This document shows, in pieces, positions 1 through 10,660 of a stretch of DNA of 64,000 nucleotides. The notes under the pieces are model-generated. The model saw only the letters and a list, made by a program, of their open reading frames with translations. It did not search any database and had not been told where the DNA came from. Source of the stretch: Alloactinosynnema sp. L-07 (GTDB lineage: Bacteria > Actinomycetota > Actinomycetes > Mycobacteriales > Pseudonocardiaceae). The stretch covers positions 6,138,001-6,202,000 of the forward strand of contig NZ_LN850107.1 of assembly GCF_900070365.1 (NCBI RefSeq), given 5' to 3'. Made by a program: the position numbers and the translations under genes. The stretch's first letter is position 1. Every line of letters begins with the position of its first letter.

Positions 1-59
1 CTACACCGGCCGGGTCGAGCGCGCGCGGGCTCCAGCGGGCCTTGATCAAGGGATGCGGC

Positions 60-1268
60 TCAGATGGCATAGCCCCACGACGTGATCGAGTAGGCGCCGA
101 ACCAGGCCGACGCCACGGCCGCGCCCGCGAGCGTCAGCAGCACCGTCGACGTTCGGCGCTTCGCCAGGCCGATCGCGATCGGGATCAGCAGGGTGAAGGC
201 GGGCACCATGAGCCGCGCCTTGGAGTTCATCAGGCCGTTCGAACACAGGTCCATCGCCAGCACTCCGGCCGCGTAGACCACCAGCGGCCACTCCAGCCGA
301 CGCCGCCAGCAGATCACCAGCAGGGCGAGCGCGACCACGATCAGCCCGACCGTGGCCACCTCCAGCACCGACCGCGCGTTGCCCAACACTTCCAGGCTGA
401 ACTTGACCGTCGCCCCGCCGCCGTCGAACTCCGAGTCCCAGCCGCGCCGCTGCAGGGCGAACCAGCCGTCCCACTCGCCGGTCCGCGTGCCGACCCACGC
501 CAGGTAGCCGATCAGGCCGACCGGGGCGATCAGCCCGCCGACCCACGGCCGCCAGGTCTCGCGCCGCTGGACCACGGCGATCACGATGGCCAGGCCCACG
601 GCCAGGATCAGCGCCGCCGCCGTCGGCCGGACCAGGCCCGCCGCCGCGCAGCACAGGCCCGCGGCGATCCACCGCCGCTCCAGCACGAACACCAGCGCCC
701 ACACGGCGAACGCGCAGAACATCGCCTCCGAGTACGCCATCGACAGCACGATCGCCATCGGCGACGCGGCGAACAGCGCCACCAGGATCAGCCCGACCCG
801 CCGCGAGCCGCCGGTGATGATCGTGCCGAGCCTGGTCATCCCGTACGCGCACACCACGCCGAACGCGACCGTGATCGCCAGCGCCGACGGCAGCAGCAGG
901 AACCCGAGATCGCTCAGCCAGCCGACCACCGTCGGATAGCCGGGGAAGAAGGCCAGCGGCGTCTCGGCGCTGCGCCGGTTGAACGCGTCGACCAGATTGG
1001 GCGGCACACCGTCGTAGCCGTGCGCGGCGATGGCCAGGAACCACTGCCCGTCCCAAGACTTCAGCGCGTTGGTGGCGGACTGGCCGTTCTGCCCCGCCAT
1101 CCACGACAGCACCAGCAAACCGATCTCGCGCACCCCGAGGAACACCAAACCAGGCGCGAGCAGATTGGCGATCCTGACCAGCGACCAGCGTCGAACGCGG
1201 TGCGGAACCGGCGCCTGCCGAGTGGGCGTCGCCTCCTCGGCGCTCGTGGGCACCACGTCAGTAGACAT
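60..1268 (-). CDS. PIG-V-like GT-C mannosyltransferase family membrane protein
   Basis: Predicted polytopic membrane glycosyltransferase of about 402 residues. The N-terminal 28 residues are cytosolic and hydrophilic, followed by around ten hydrophobic segments. The first extracytoplasmic loop carries the W-D-G-Q-W motif near residue 72, which fits the GT-C/PIG-V family where the loop aspartate is catalytic and a polyprenyl-phosphate sugar is the donor. The ATG at 1268 is preferred over upstream starts because GGGGAGG lies about 10 bases before it. It follows the serine hydrolase gene on the same strand after a 106-base gap. Acceptor and product are not inferable; a role in envelope glycan mannosylation is inference. 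Confidence 0.75.
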   Translation of the reverse strand: MSTDVVPTSAEEATPTRQAPVPHRVRRWSLVRIANLLAPGLVFLGVREIGLLVLSWMAGQNGQSATNALKSWDGQWFLAIAAHGYDGVPPNLVDAFNRRSAETPLAFFPGYPTVVGWLSDLGFLLLPSALAITVAFGVVCAYGMTRLGTIITGGSRRVGLILVALFAASPMAIVLSMAYSEAMFCAFAVWALVFVLERRWIAAGLCCAAAGLVRPTAAALILAVGLAIVIAVVQRRETWRPWVGGLIAPVGLIGYLAWVGTRTGEWDGWFALQRRGWDSEFDGGGATVKFSLEVLGNARSVLEVATVGLIVVALALLVICWRRRLEWPLVVYAAGVLAMDLCSNGLMNSKARLMVPAFTLLIPIAIGLAKRRTSTVLLTLAGAAVASAWFGAYSITSWGYAI

Positions 1269-1374
1269 GCCTGCCCGCCTCCCCGTGTGCCAGGCCGTAG
1301 GCCACCAGGGTAGCGGCTGCGCCATCCGGGCCAATGGGGCACGGCGGCGAGGACCGCCGTGCCCGTCAGTCAGC

Positions 1375-2499
1375 TCAGTGACCGTCGCAGAGGACCTTGG
1401 TCAGCGTGACGGAGCGGTCCAGGCCGTTGGAGTCGCTTCCGCCACCGCCGTTGAACACGTTGATCACCGCGAACGCCGCGCGGGAGCCGTCGAGCGTGCC
1501 GCCCGCGATCGACTGGTAGCCGGGCCACACGCCGTAGTGGCCGTAGGCGATTCCGCCGCAGGGGAGCACGAACTTGTCGACGCCCAGGCCGTAGTTCGGC
1601 GCCGTCGAGCCCGGCGCGTTGTTGGGGGTGAGCAGCTGGGTCATCTGCGCGGGCGCGAGTAGCTGGCCGCCGAACAGCGCCCGGTAGAACTTCGTCTCGT
1701 CGGCGCCGCTGGACACCAGGCCGCCCGCTGGTCCGCCGATGCTGGGATCGACCAGTTCGGTGGTGTCCACCGCGAAGAACCCTGTGCCGATGTACCCGCG
1801 CACGTGTCCGGGCGGCAGGGTCTTGACCGTGGGCAGGAACGTGCTGGTCAGACCGACCGGGGTGACGATCCGGTCGGTCAGCTCCTGGGTGTAGGTGCGC
1901 CCGGTGACCGCCTCGATGATCATTCCGGCGAGGAAGTAGTTCGTGCCCGAGTAGAGAAAACCCGCACCGGGCGCGAACAGGGCGGGCTTGGCCAGGCCCC
2001 AGGAGGCGACCGTGGCCATCGTCTGCGGCTGGGTGTACTTGAAGTCGGCGTAGCCTGCGGCGTCGTTCGGCAGGTGGTCGGCGATGCCGCTGGTGTGGTT
2101 GAGCAGCTGGCGCGTGGTGATGACGTTGCCGTCGTAGTTGCCGGTGACGACGCCGGGCAGGTAGGTCGCGACGGGCGCGTCGAGGTCGATCTTCCCTTCG
2201 GCCACCAGCTGGAGCACGATCGTGGCGGTCATCGGCTTGGTCAGGCTGCCGACGCGGACCTTGTGGTCCGGGCCGAACGGCAGGTTCCACCAGAGCTCGC
2301 GGGTGCCGGTGGTGACACTCCACAGGGTGTCGCCGTCACGCACGACCGCGCTGCCGCCCGGGGCGCCGTAGCTGGCCCGCAGTTCCTCGATGGCGGCCTG
2401 GGCCGCGGGGTGTGCGTCGGCGGCGGCGGTACCCGCGGTGCCCGCGGTCAGCAGCAAGGCGGCGGCGATGAGGCCGCCGAGTCTGATGGACAAGCGCAT
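1375..2499 (-). CDS. Secreted serine hydrolase, beta-lactamase/D,D-peptidase family
   Basis: A 374-residue secreted enzyme of the serine beta-lactamase/DD-carboxypeptidase fold (class C-like, Pfam Beta-lactamase). Residues 1-27 form a Sec signal peptide ending in an AAA-type site. The catalytic SxxK is S85-L-T-K88. The second motif is Y183-S-G rather than the usual Y-S-N. The third, KTG-equivalent box is H321-Y-G323. These residues support an active-site serine enzyme acting outside the cell on peptidoglycan peptides or small esters; true beta-lactamase activity cannot be told from sequence. It is divergent from lysC, and a short dyad lies in its promoter. Confidence 0.85.
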   Translation of the reverse strand: MRLSIRLGGLIAAALLLTAGTAGTAAADAHPAAQAAIEELRASYGAPGGSAVVRDGDTLWSVTTGTRELWWNLPFGPDHKVRVGSLTKPMTATIVLQLVAEGKIDLDAPVATYLPGVVTGNYDGNVITTRQLLNHTSGIADHLPNDAAGYADFKYTQPQTMATVASWGLAKPALFAPGAGFLYSGTNYFLAGMIIEAVTGRTYTQELTDRIVTPVGLTSTFLPTVKTLPPGHVRGYIGTGFFAVDTTELVDPSIGGPAGGLVSSGADETKFYRALFGGQLLAPAQMTQLLTPNNAPGSTAPNYGLGVDKFVLPCGGIAYGHYGVWPGYQSIAGGTLDGSRAAFAVINVFNGGGGSDSNGLDRSVTLTKVLCDGH

Positions 2500-2532
2500 C
2501 GATCTTCCCTTCGTTGGTGATCACCTCAATTA

Positions 2533-2548
2533 TGAACATCTACGTTCA
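2533..2548. promoter_or_regulatory. Dyad in the serine hydrolase/lysC divergent promoter region
   Basis: TGAAC-ATCTAC-GTTCA is a perfect 5-bp dyad. It lies inside a wider inverted repeat, TTGGTGA at 2514-2520 and TCACCAA at 2546-2552, about 35-50 bases upstream of the serine hydrolase start. The layout resembles a TetR-type operator, but no regulator gene is adjacent. Confidence 0.4.
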
Positions 2549-2689
2549 CCAATGGGCGGATGTTCGGGCCGCGATGTGGTGGCGGGGAACACACAGCGCA
2601 TAAGAGGTAAACGACGTCGCAGGTAGGCTCACCCGGAGATGGCGGCACGGCATCGCCCGACCGCCCGCGGCTTGAGGAGGTTGCACGCA

Positions 2690-3954
<1,265 letters not shown>

Positions 3955-3955
<1 letters not shown>

Positions 3956-5019
3956 TGTCCGGTCCGGTTCTGGCCCTGGTGGGCGCGACGGGTGCCGTGG
4001 GCACCGTCATGGTCGACATCATGAACGGCCGCAAGGACTGGCCGTGGGGTGAGGTGCGCCTGATCGCGTCGCCCCGTTCGGCGGGCAAGAAGATCACCGT
4101 GCGCGGCGAGGAACTGACCGTCCTCGCGCTCGCCCCGGAGGTCTTCGACGGCGTGGACGTGGCGATGTTCGACGTCCCCGACGAGGTCTCGGCCCAGTGG
4201 GCCCCGATCGCCGCCGCGCGCGGCGCCATCGCGGTCGACAACTCGGGCGCGTTCCGTATGGACGCCGATGTGCCGCTGGTCGTGCCGGAGGTCAACGCCG
4301 ACAAGATCACCGACGCGCCGCGCGGGATCATCGCGAACCCGAACTGCACGACCCTGTCGATGATGGCCGCCATCGGCGCGCTGCACCGCGAATACCAGCT
4401 GACCGAACTGGTCGTGGCCTCCTACCAGGCCGCGTCCGGCGCGGGCCAGGACGGCATCGACCGCCTGTACGCCGAGTACGCGGCGGTCGCGGGCAAGCCG
4501 GTCGGCGAGAAGGCAGGGGACGTTCGCGAGGCGCTCGCGGCGGCCGGTCTGGCGCAGGAGGACTCGCCGTTCCCCGCGCCGCTGGCGTTCAACGTGGTGC
4601 CGTGGGCGGGTTCGCTCAAGGCCGACGGCTGGGCCAGCGAGGAACTGAAGGTGCGCAACGAGTCCCGCAAGATCCTCGGCATCGAGGACTTGAAGGTCTC
4701 GGCCACCTGCGTGCGCGTCCCCGTTGTCACGACGCACTCGCTGGCCGTCCACGCGCGGTTCGCCAAGCCGGTGACGGTCGAGCAGGCGCGCGCGATCTTC
4801 TCGGCCCAGCCGACCGTGGTGCTGGTCGACGACCCGGAGAAGGGCCAGTTCCCGACCCCGGCCGACGTGGTGGGCGGCGACCCGACCTACGTCGGACGCA
4901 TCCGCCAGGCGCTGGACTTCCCCAACACGCTCGACTTCTTCGTCTGCGGCGACAACCTCCGCAAGGGTGCCGCGCTCAACACCTACGAGATCGCGGAGTC
5001 GATCGCGGCCCAGCGGTGA
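3955..5019 (+). CDS. asd: Aspartate-semialdehyde dehydrogenase
   Basis: NADPH-dependent enzyme that reduces aspartyl-phosphate, the LysC product, to aspartate semialdehyde, the branch point to lysine/DAP and to threonine/methionine. The Rossmann motif G-A-T-G-A-V-G is at residues 10-16, and the catalytic cysteine is C131 in N-P-N-C-T-T. The 354-residue length is normal for the family. The ATG overlaps the lysC stop by one base, which marks an ask-asd operon as in mycobacteria and corynebacteria. The kinase gene follows 56 bases later with its own G-rich ribosome-binding site. Confidence 0.96.
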
Positions 5020-5075
5020 CGTGAACACCCCCCTTTCGTAGGCTGTCGGCCGACAGCGGGGATCGGGGGGTTTTC

Positions 5076-6755
5076 ATGGTCGTACCGAGGGTGGTCGCTG
5101 GGCGCTACGCCCTGCTCGGCGAACTCGGCCGGGGTGGCATGGGTGTGGTCTGGCGGGCCGAGGACCGGGTCATCGGCAGGCAGGTCGCGCTCAAGGAACT
5201 GCCGTTCCCGCACGGGCAGGACCCGGCGGTGTTCCAGGAACGCGTGCTGCGCGAAGCCAGGACCGCGGGCCAGCTCAACGACCCGGCCGTGGTCACCGTG
5301 TTCGACGTGTCCTTCGACCGCGGCGTCGCCTACCTGGTGATGGAGTTGGTCCAGGCGCCGACGCTGGCCGACCTGATCGCGGCGGGCCCGCTGGCCGAGT
5401 CCCGCGTCGTCACCATCGCACAGCAGGTCCTCGGCGCGCTGAAGTCCGCGCACGATGCCGGGATCGTGCACCGCGACGTCAAGCCGAGCAACATCATGGT
5501 GCTGCCCGGCGACCGGGTGAAGCTCGCCGACTTCGGCATCGCCCGCGCCGTGGACGACCCGAGCCTGACCGCGACCGGCGGCATCATGGGCTCGCCCGGC
5601 TACATGGCCCCGGAGCTGTTCACCGGCTCGCCGCCGTCACCCGCGACCGACCTGTGGTCCCTCGGCGCGACCTTGTTCCACGCGGTCGAGGGTCGGGCGC
5701 CGTTCACGCGCACCACCACGGCCGCCACGATGCACGCGATCCTCACCGAACGCCCGGTCCCGTCGCGCTGCGGTGAGCCGCTGGCCGGACTGTTGGCGGG
5801 TCTGCTGACCCAGACCCCCGAGACCCGCCTGACCGGCGCGTCCGCCCGCGCGCTGCTCGGGTCGGACGCGACGGTTGCGGTCACCCCGGCCGACGCGACC
5901 CAGGTCGTCGAGGCCCCCACGACCATGGTCGCCGCCCCGACCCGCTCGACCAGGCCGAACGACGCGGCTCCGGTCGCGGTGCCGTGGGCCGCGGTGGACC
6001 CGTGGGAGGAGGACAAGCCGAGCCGCAAGCGGCTGCCGTTGCTCCTGGCGAGCGCGGGCGCCCTGGTCGTCGCGGCCCTCGTCGCGGTGTTCACGTTCCT
6101 GCCGACCGGCCAGCAGGGCAACCCGTCCGCGGTGGCCAACGACCAGCGCGACCGCCCCACTGAGTCGCAGACGGCCCAGCCGTCGACCCCGACGGTGACC
6201 TCGACGCCCTCGGTCTCGTCCTCGGCGCCTTCGTCGTCGTCGGCCACGCCGACCACGGTCTCCTCGGCGGTGTCGTCGTCCGCCGCCCCTGGCAAGACGA
6301 CCACCCAGGCGGTCCCGCCGCCGCCCCCGCAGCAGACGACCACGGTCGCACCCACCACGACGACGCCGACCTGGCAGCGGACGACCCTGATCCGCTACAA
6401 CCACCCGACCGGCTGGCACCTCTCCACGACGACGGCCTTTCCGCCGCCCGCGGGCTTCAACCGGGAACACCAGCTCGGCGACCTGTCCGCGAAAGCCGCG
6501 CCCGGCACCAAGAAGCTGTACTCCTGCAAGCAGAACGCCTCGGACGACCACTTCACGTCCGCGGACCAGAGCGGCGGCTGCGAGGGCCACAAGATGATCG
6601 CCCTCCTCGGCCACATCTTCACCGCGCCACCGGAAGGCGCGAAGACGATCTCGCTCTATCGCTGCACGTACAACGGCGGCCACTTCGACTCGGGTTATGC
6701 CAACTGCGAGGGCTACAACCAGGAGTACCGGCTCGGGTACCTGCTCGCCCCGTGA
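5076..6755 (+). CDS. PknB-like membrane Ser/Thr protein kinase with extracellular DUF5648-like repeats
   Basis: A 559-residue receptor-type Hanks kinase. The kinase domain occupies residues 10-265, with the glycine-rich loop at 18-23, K40, H132-R-D134, D152-F-G and an APE motif at 178-180. A transmembrane helix lies at about 318-341, then a Ser/Thr/Pro-rich linker of about 90 residues, which is probably extracytoplasmic. The C-terminal 125 residues contain three related units with the pattern LYxC/RYN...DHF/GHF...CEG...LG, two of them with paired cysteines. They resemble the DUF5648 repeat of secreted proteins rather than the PASTA repeats normal for PknB. The ligand is unknown. A strong hairpin terminator follows the gene. 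Confidence 0.88.
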   Translation: MVVPRVVAGRYALLGELGRGGMGVVWRAEDRVIGRQVALKELPFPHGQDPAVFQERVLREARTAGQLNDPAVVTVFDVSFDRGVAYLVMELVQAPTLADLIAAGPLAESRVVTIAQQVLGALKSAHDAGIVHRDVKPSNIMVLPGDRVKLADFGIARAVDDPSLTATGGIMGSPGYMAPELFTGSPPSPATDLWSLGATLFHAVEGRAPFTRTTTAATMHAILTERPVPSRCGEPLAGLLAGLLTQTPETRLTGASARALLGSDATVAVTPADATQVVEAPTTMVAAPTRSTRPNDAAPVAVPWAAVDPWEEDKPSRKRLPLLLASAGALVVAALVAVFTFLPTGQQGNPSAVANDQRDRPTESQTAQPSTPTVTSTPSVSSSAPSSSSATPTTVSSAVSSSAAPGKTTTQAVPPPPPQQTTTVAPTTTTPTWQRTTLIRYNHPTGWHLSTTTAFPPPAGFNREHQLGDLSAKAAPGTKKLYSCKQNASDDHFTSADQSGGCEGHKMIALLGHIFTAPPEGAKTISLYRCTYNGGHFDSGYANCEGYNQEYRLGYLLAP

Positions 6756-6761
6756 CATGAG

Positions 6762-6798
6762 GAACGGCTCCAGCCCCTTTTCGGGGCTGGAGCCGTTC
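6762..6798. terminator. Bidirectional intrinsic terminator between convergent genes
   Basis: Perfect 16-bp stem (6762-6777 with 6783-6798) and a TTTTC loop, lying 6 bases after the kinase stop and 20 bases after the stop of the opposing gene. There is no long U tract, as is common for actinobacterial terminators. Confidence 0.85.
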
Positions 6799-6818
6799 AC
6801 TGACTCCGCGTCACTGGA

Positions 6819-7550
6819 TCAAGGGAGCGGGGGCACCAGCGGCGGCTCGGCGTCGGGCACGCAGGCGTCGGCCAGCAGCCCGTCGATGGCGTCGTTGGCG
6901 CCGTCGACGTGGCCGCCGATGGAGTCGAGGTCAAGCTCGGTCGCGACGGTGACGTCGGCGACCGCGCCGTGGACGTGGGAAAGCAGTGCCGCGGTGAAGG
7001 TGTGGCAGCTGGTCAGCTCCGTGCCCTCACCCGGCGGGACGTCCGGCAGACAGGCGTTGGCCAGCAGCGCGGCGACGGTCGTCTTGACCGCGGACACGAG
7101 CTCCACGATCAACCCATCGTCCTGAGTGGACCGGGCCTGCGGCAGCGGCGCGGGTTCAGGTTCCGGAGCCGGTTCGGGTTCCGGTGCAGGCTCAGGCGCG
7201 GGTTCGGGTTCCGGTGCGGGCTCGGGAGCGGGTTCCGGTTCCGGCGCGGGTTCCGGCTCGGGTGCCGGTTCGGGTTCAGGTGCCGGTTCCGGCGCGGGTT
7301 CGGGTTCCGGTGCGGGCTCGGGAGCGGGTTCCGGTTCCGGAGCGGGCTCTGGCTCTGGCGCCGGTTCTGGGTCTGGCGCGGGCTCCTCCGGCGGCGCGGC
7401 CAGGGCTTCGCCCAACTCGGCGAGTTTGTCCTGCAGGGTCGCGGTGGCGGCGCCGCACGCGCTCGGTGGGTCGGCGGCGGCCATGGGCACATTGAAGCCG
7501 ACCAGCGCGGTGGCGGCGGCGGCGAGACCAATGGCCAATTTCCTGAACAT
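6819..7550 (-). CDS. Secreted protein with a long Pro-Glu-Ala repeat
   Basis: A 243-residue protein with a clear signal peptide (residues 1-27, ending A-A-A-D). A short conserved part around residues 28-52 contains one cysteine. About 80 residues (56-137) are then almost only E, P and A in units such as [10 protein letters not shown], followed by a C-terminal 100-residue part with three cysteines. The repeat should be an extended, acidic, cell-wall-spanning spacer. No enzymatic motif is visible and I do not recognise the end domains. It converges on the kinase gene at a shared terminator. The repeat also produces long spurious frames on the opposite strand. Confidence 0.75.
   Translation of the reverse strand: MFRKLAIGLAAAATALVGFNVPMAAADPPSACGAATATLQDKLAELGEALAAPPEEPAPDPEPAPEPEPAPEPEPAPEPAPEPEPAPEPAPEPEPAPEPEPAPEPEPAPEPAPEPEPAPEPAPEPEPAPEPEPAPLPQARSTQDDGLIVELVSAVKTTVAALLANACLPDVPPGEGTELTSCHTFTAALLSHVHGAVADVTVATELDLDSIGGHVDGANDAIDGLLADACVPDAEPPLVPPLP
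7140..7385. repeat. Low-complexity GGTTCCGG-type tandem repeat encoding the Pro-Glu-Ala region
   Basis: Imperfect hexamer-based repeats (variants of ggttccgg/gcgggttc) give the PEPAPE units of the overlapping gene. Such tracts are prone to slippage, so the unit number may vary among strains. Confidence 0.8.
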
Positions 7551-7607
7551 TTCGGCTCACTTCCCCTGACAAGTTGAAGATCCGAAGAGCGTTCAGTCGT
7601 ACGACTT

Positions 7608-8837
7608 TTAGTCGGTGCCCGGGCTCGCCGATCGTAAGCACACCGCTGGTGAATCTTCTTGTGGGAAAGCCAGGTTCACCTTTTCGTGAGACCGCCGCGT
7701 GGCGACCCCGATGGCCGCCACCAGCACCCCGCCGACCCCGCCCACGACGAACCCCCACGGCGCTGAGCTGTGATCCATCACGAATCCGGCGAGCGGCGCA
7801 CCGGCCGCGGCGCCGAGGGTGAACGCGGAACTCTGCAAGCCGGTGGCTACTCCCCGCATCGACGCGGGGGCCAAAGTGTTCACCTGTTCGTTGGTCGCTG
7901 CGATTGTGGGTGCACAGAGGAAGCTGCAGGGGACCAGCGCGAGGGCCAACAGCCACCACTGCCCGGACACCAGCGCGACGGGCAGGGTCAGCAACCCCAT
8001 CAGTCCCATGAGGACATTCGGCGGCAGACCGCGGCGCAGCGACCCGTGCACCACGCCGCCGGTCGCCGAGGCAAGGCACAGCACCACGATCACCGCGCCG
8101 GTCCAGTCGAGCTGCCCGGCCGCCCGCAGCGTCGCCACCACGGCGACATCCGTGGCGGCGAGCACGAACACCGCGCCCGCGCCCACCGCGAACACCCCGA
8201 GCAGTTGCGGCGTCAGCCATTCCCGCCGCGGGATCCGCACCCCACCAGCGGCTTCCTCATGATCGGCGCGAACCTTCGGGTTCACGATGAACAGCAGCAC
8301 GCCGATGGCGAACACCGCCACGGCCATCGCTGACAGCGCTGTCTCGGTCGACACCTGAGTGGCGACGGCGACCGCCGAGGCCGGGGCGATCATGAACGTC
8401 AACTCGACTGAAACGGAGTCGAGCGAGTACGCGGTGCGGCGCAGTTCCTCCGGCACCAGAGCTGAGATCGCCTGGCGGCCGATCGACATCGCGGGCACCA
8501 CGAAGAAGCCCCCGACGAAGGCGGCGGGCAGCAGGAGTTCGTAGGTCAAGGAGGGAGCGGCGGCCCAGAAGGCGGTCTCACCGAGGGTGACGACGACGAG
8601 CATCGGCCGGAGCCCGAACCTATCGATGACCCGGCCCATGATCGGTGCGCCCAGCGCGATCCCGACCGTGCTCGCCGCGCCGACCAGGCCTGCTTGGCCG
8701 TAGCCGCGGTCCATTCCGACGGCGACGTGCAGGGTGACCACGATCGACGCCGCGGTGATCGGGAGTCTGGCCACGAACATGACGATCATCAGCGTCTTCA
8801 CGCCGGGGAGGCCGAGCATCCGGCGGTACTGCTGCAT
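7608..8837 (-). CDS. MFS transporter
   Basis: A 409-residue major facilitator with about 12 hydrophobic segments and a central hydrophilic loop near residue 205. The loop-2 motif region G-R-V-I-D-R-F-G-L-R-P follows the second helix (about residues 68-78), which is the MFS signature A. A GGGGGC ribosome-binding site precedes the ATG. There is no adjacent regulator or biosynthetic gene, so the substrate is open; an exporter is the more likely mode for this subfamily. A second MFS protein in the window (31258-32499) has a similar layout. Confidence 0.85.
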   Translation of the reverse strand: MQQYRRMLGLPGVKTLMIVMFVARLPITAASIVVTLHVAVGMDRGYGQAGLVGAASTVGIALGAPIMGRVIDRFGLRPMLVVVTLGETAFWAAAPSLTYELLLPAAFVGGFFVVPAMSIGRQAISALVPEELRRTAYSLDSVSVELTFMIAPASAVAVATQVSTETALSAMAVAVFAIGVLLFIVNPKVRADHEEAAGGVRIPRREWLTPQLLGVFAVGAGAVFVLAATDVAVVATLRAAGQLDWTGAVIVVLCLASATGGVVHGSLRRGLPPNVLMGLMGLLTLPVALVSGQWWLLALALVPCSFLCAPTIAATNEQVNTLAPASMRGVATGLQSSAFTLGAAAGAPLAGFVMDHSSAPWGFVVGGVGGVLVAAIGVATRRSHEKVNLAFPQEDSPAVCLRSASPGTD

Positions 8838-8970
8838 GCCCCCGATCCGACACGGTTCAGCGGTCGGTTGGCAAGCGAATTAGCGTCGGGTCACAGGGGG
8901 TGATGGCCAGCTTCCTGATCGAACGGGCATAGGTGACGGGCCCACCCGCCAACCCGGCGCCCCGGCCGCG

Positions 8971-10017
8971 TCAGAGCGCCAGCGCTGTCCGCAGTGCGAC
9001 AGCCGCCTCTACCGCCGCTTCCTGGAATCGCCTGCCGACGCCGAGGAAGTTGAAGTAGCCATGGATCAGGTCCGGATAGCGAACCGCGATCACCTTAACC
9101 CCGGATTCCTTCAGCCTCTCCGCATAGGCCTCGCCCTCATCGCGCAGCGGGTCGAACCCGGCCGTGGCCACGTACGCGGGCGGCAAGCCGGTCAGATCCT
9201 CCGCCAGCAGCGGCGAGAACAGCGGGTTGACCCGGTCGTCCTCGTTGGGGGCGTAGTGCTCGCGGAACCAGTCCATGTCGGCGCTGGTCAGGAAGAAGCC
9301 ATCGGCGAACAGCTCCCGAGACCGCCTGCGGACCGAGGCGTCGACCGCCGGGTAGATCAGCAGCTGGAACTTGGGGACCGCGCCGCCCGCCCGGACCGCC
9401 TGCAGCGCGGTGACCGCGGCCAGGTTGCCGCCCGCGCTGTCGCCGCCGACCGCGATCCGGTCCGGGTCGATGCCCAGTTCGGCGGCGTTCTTGACGGCGT
9501 GGTTGAAGGCGGTCAGCGCGTCGTCGACCGCCGCCGGGAACCGGTGTTCCGGAGCCAGCCGGTAGTCCACCGACAGCACCTTGACCCCGGCCCGCTTGGC
9601 CAGGAAGCGGCTGACGTTGTCGTGGCTGTCGAGGTCGCCGACGACCCAGCCGCCACCGTGGTAGTAGACCAGCAGCGGGGCGTCGTCACCGACACCCTCC
9701 GGCGCGTAGAAGCGGGCGGGAACGCTGTCCTCGATGGTCAGCGCGCGCACGGTCACCGGCTCGATCGGAGGTCCGCTGACCAGCGAGCGCGACGCGGCGA
9801 GGCGTTGCCGGGCCTGTTCGGGAGTGCCGTTGACCAGACGGTAGCCCGATGCCTTCTCCAGCAGCAGGAACAGCTGCGCGTCGAGCGCGAGTTCCTGTCC
9901 GTCGATGCGGACCGGCTTGCCCGCGATGCGCCTGCGGATCGGTTTCGGCAGGGCGAGCAGGGCGCGGACGAAGGCGGACTGCACCGACAGCGGCACTCGG
10001 TCCAACGGATTCGACAT
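8971..10017 (-). CDS. Alpha/beta hydrolase, hormone-sensitive-lipase family esterase
   Basis: A 348-residue cytosolic esterase/lipase of the HSL group (Lip-type in mycobacteria). The oxyanion motif H120-G-G-G-W is followed by the nucleophile elbow G-D-S194-A-G-G. The later conserved D and H are in D-P-L-R-D and L-I-H-G. The start MSNPL at 10017 is preferred because AAGGAGG lies just upstream; the spacing of 4 is short, so a start 9 codons earlier remains possible. Substrates are probably short or medium acyl esters. It is divergent from the flavin reductase gene. Confidence 0.87.
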   Translation of the reverse strand: MSNPLDRVPLSVQSAFVRALLALPKPIRRRIAGKPVRIDGQELALDAQLFLLLEKASGYRLVNGTPEQARQRLAASRSLVSGPPIEPVTVRALTIEDSVPARFYAPEGVGDDAPLLVYYHGGGWVVGDLDSHDNVSRFLAKRAGVKVLSVDYRLAPEHRFPAAVDDALTAFNHAVKNAAELGIDPDRIAVGGDSAGGNLAAVTALQAVRAGGAVPKFQLLIYPAVDASVRRRSRELFADGFFLTSADMDWFREHYAPNEDDRVNPLFSPLLAEDLTGLPPAYVATAGFDPLRDEGEAYAERLKESGVKVIAVRYPDLIHGYFNFLGVGRRFQEAAVEAAVALRTALAL

Positions 10018-10099
10018 CTGGCCTCCTTGACATCTCCCGGGCACGTTACTTGTCGGTAGGGCGTGCGGACAGCCACTCTTCGGGTGCGAGGATGGCAGG

Positions 10100-10660
10100 G
10101 TGACGGTGTCGGTGGTCGGAATCGGTGGGTCCCTGCGGACAGACTCTCAGTCCGAGCGCGCGCTGCGGATCGCGCTGGCCGGGGCCGCTGAGGCGGGTGC
10201 GAAGACAACCGCCTTGTCCGGCGCCGATCTGGTGCTCCCGTTCTACGATCCTGCCGTGCCGGAGCGCTCGCGCGAAGCCATGCGGCTGGTCGACGAACTT
10301 CGCGAGGCCGATGGTGTGATCCTCGTCTCACCCGGCTACCACGGCACCGTGTCCGGGCTGGTCAAGAACGCCCTGGACTACGTCGAGGACCTGCGCGACG
10401 ACACCCGCCCCTACCTCGACGGCCGCGCCGTGGGCTGCATCGCCACCGCGTCGGGTTGGCAGGCGTCGGTGACGACGCTGCAGGCGCTGCGGTCGGTCGT
10501 GCACGCGCTGCGCGGCTGGCCGACGCCGCTGGGCGCGGCGGTGAACTCCGCCGAGGTCCTGTTCGACGGCGGCGGCGAGTGCAGCGACCCGCAGGTCTCG
10601 ACGAGCCTGCGGACCATCGGCCTGCAGGTCGTCGAGTTCGCCTTGGCCCGCGCTACCTGA
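10100..10660 (+). CDS. NADPH-dependent FMN reductase family protein
   Basis: A 186-residue flavodoxin-fold oxidoreductase. The FMN phosphate loop is G-S-L-R-T-D-S-Q-S near residues 10-18, and the flavin ring loop is S-P-G-Y-H-G-T-V-S-G near 75-84. It is expected to reduce FMN, quinones or azo compounds with NADPH in the cytosol. The GTG start is set by homology to the conserved V-V-G-I-G-G-S strand. It overlaps the end of the convergent S9 peptidase gene by 8 bases. Confidence 0.88.
   Translation: MTVSVVGIGGSLRTDSQSERALRIALAGAAEAGAKTTALSGADLVLPFYDPAVPERSREAMRLVDELREADGVILVSPGYHGTVSGLVKNALDYVEDLRDDTRPYLDGRAVGCIATASGWQASVTTLQALRSVVHALRGWPTPLGAAVNSAEVLFDGGGECSDPQVSTSLRTIGLQVVEFALARAT

Noticed and set aside
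1..59. End of another gene at the left edge
   Set aside because: Only 59 bases remain, and no convincing frame can be assigned.
7140..7385. Possible CRISPR array
   Set aside because: The units are short, imperfect and contiguous without unique spacers, and they are in frame with a secreted protein.
7126..7569. Gly/Ala/Ser repeat frame on the plus strand
   Set aside because: It is the complement of the Pro-Glu-Ala repeat. It lacks a plausible start and has no domain outside the repeat.
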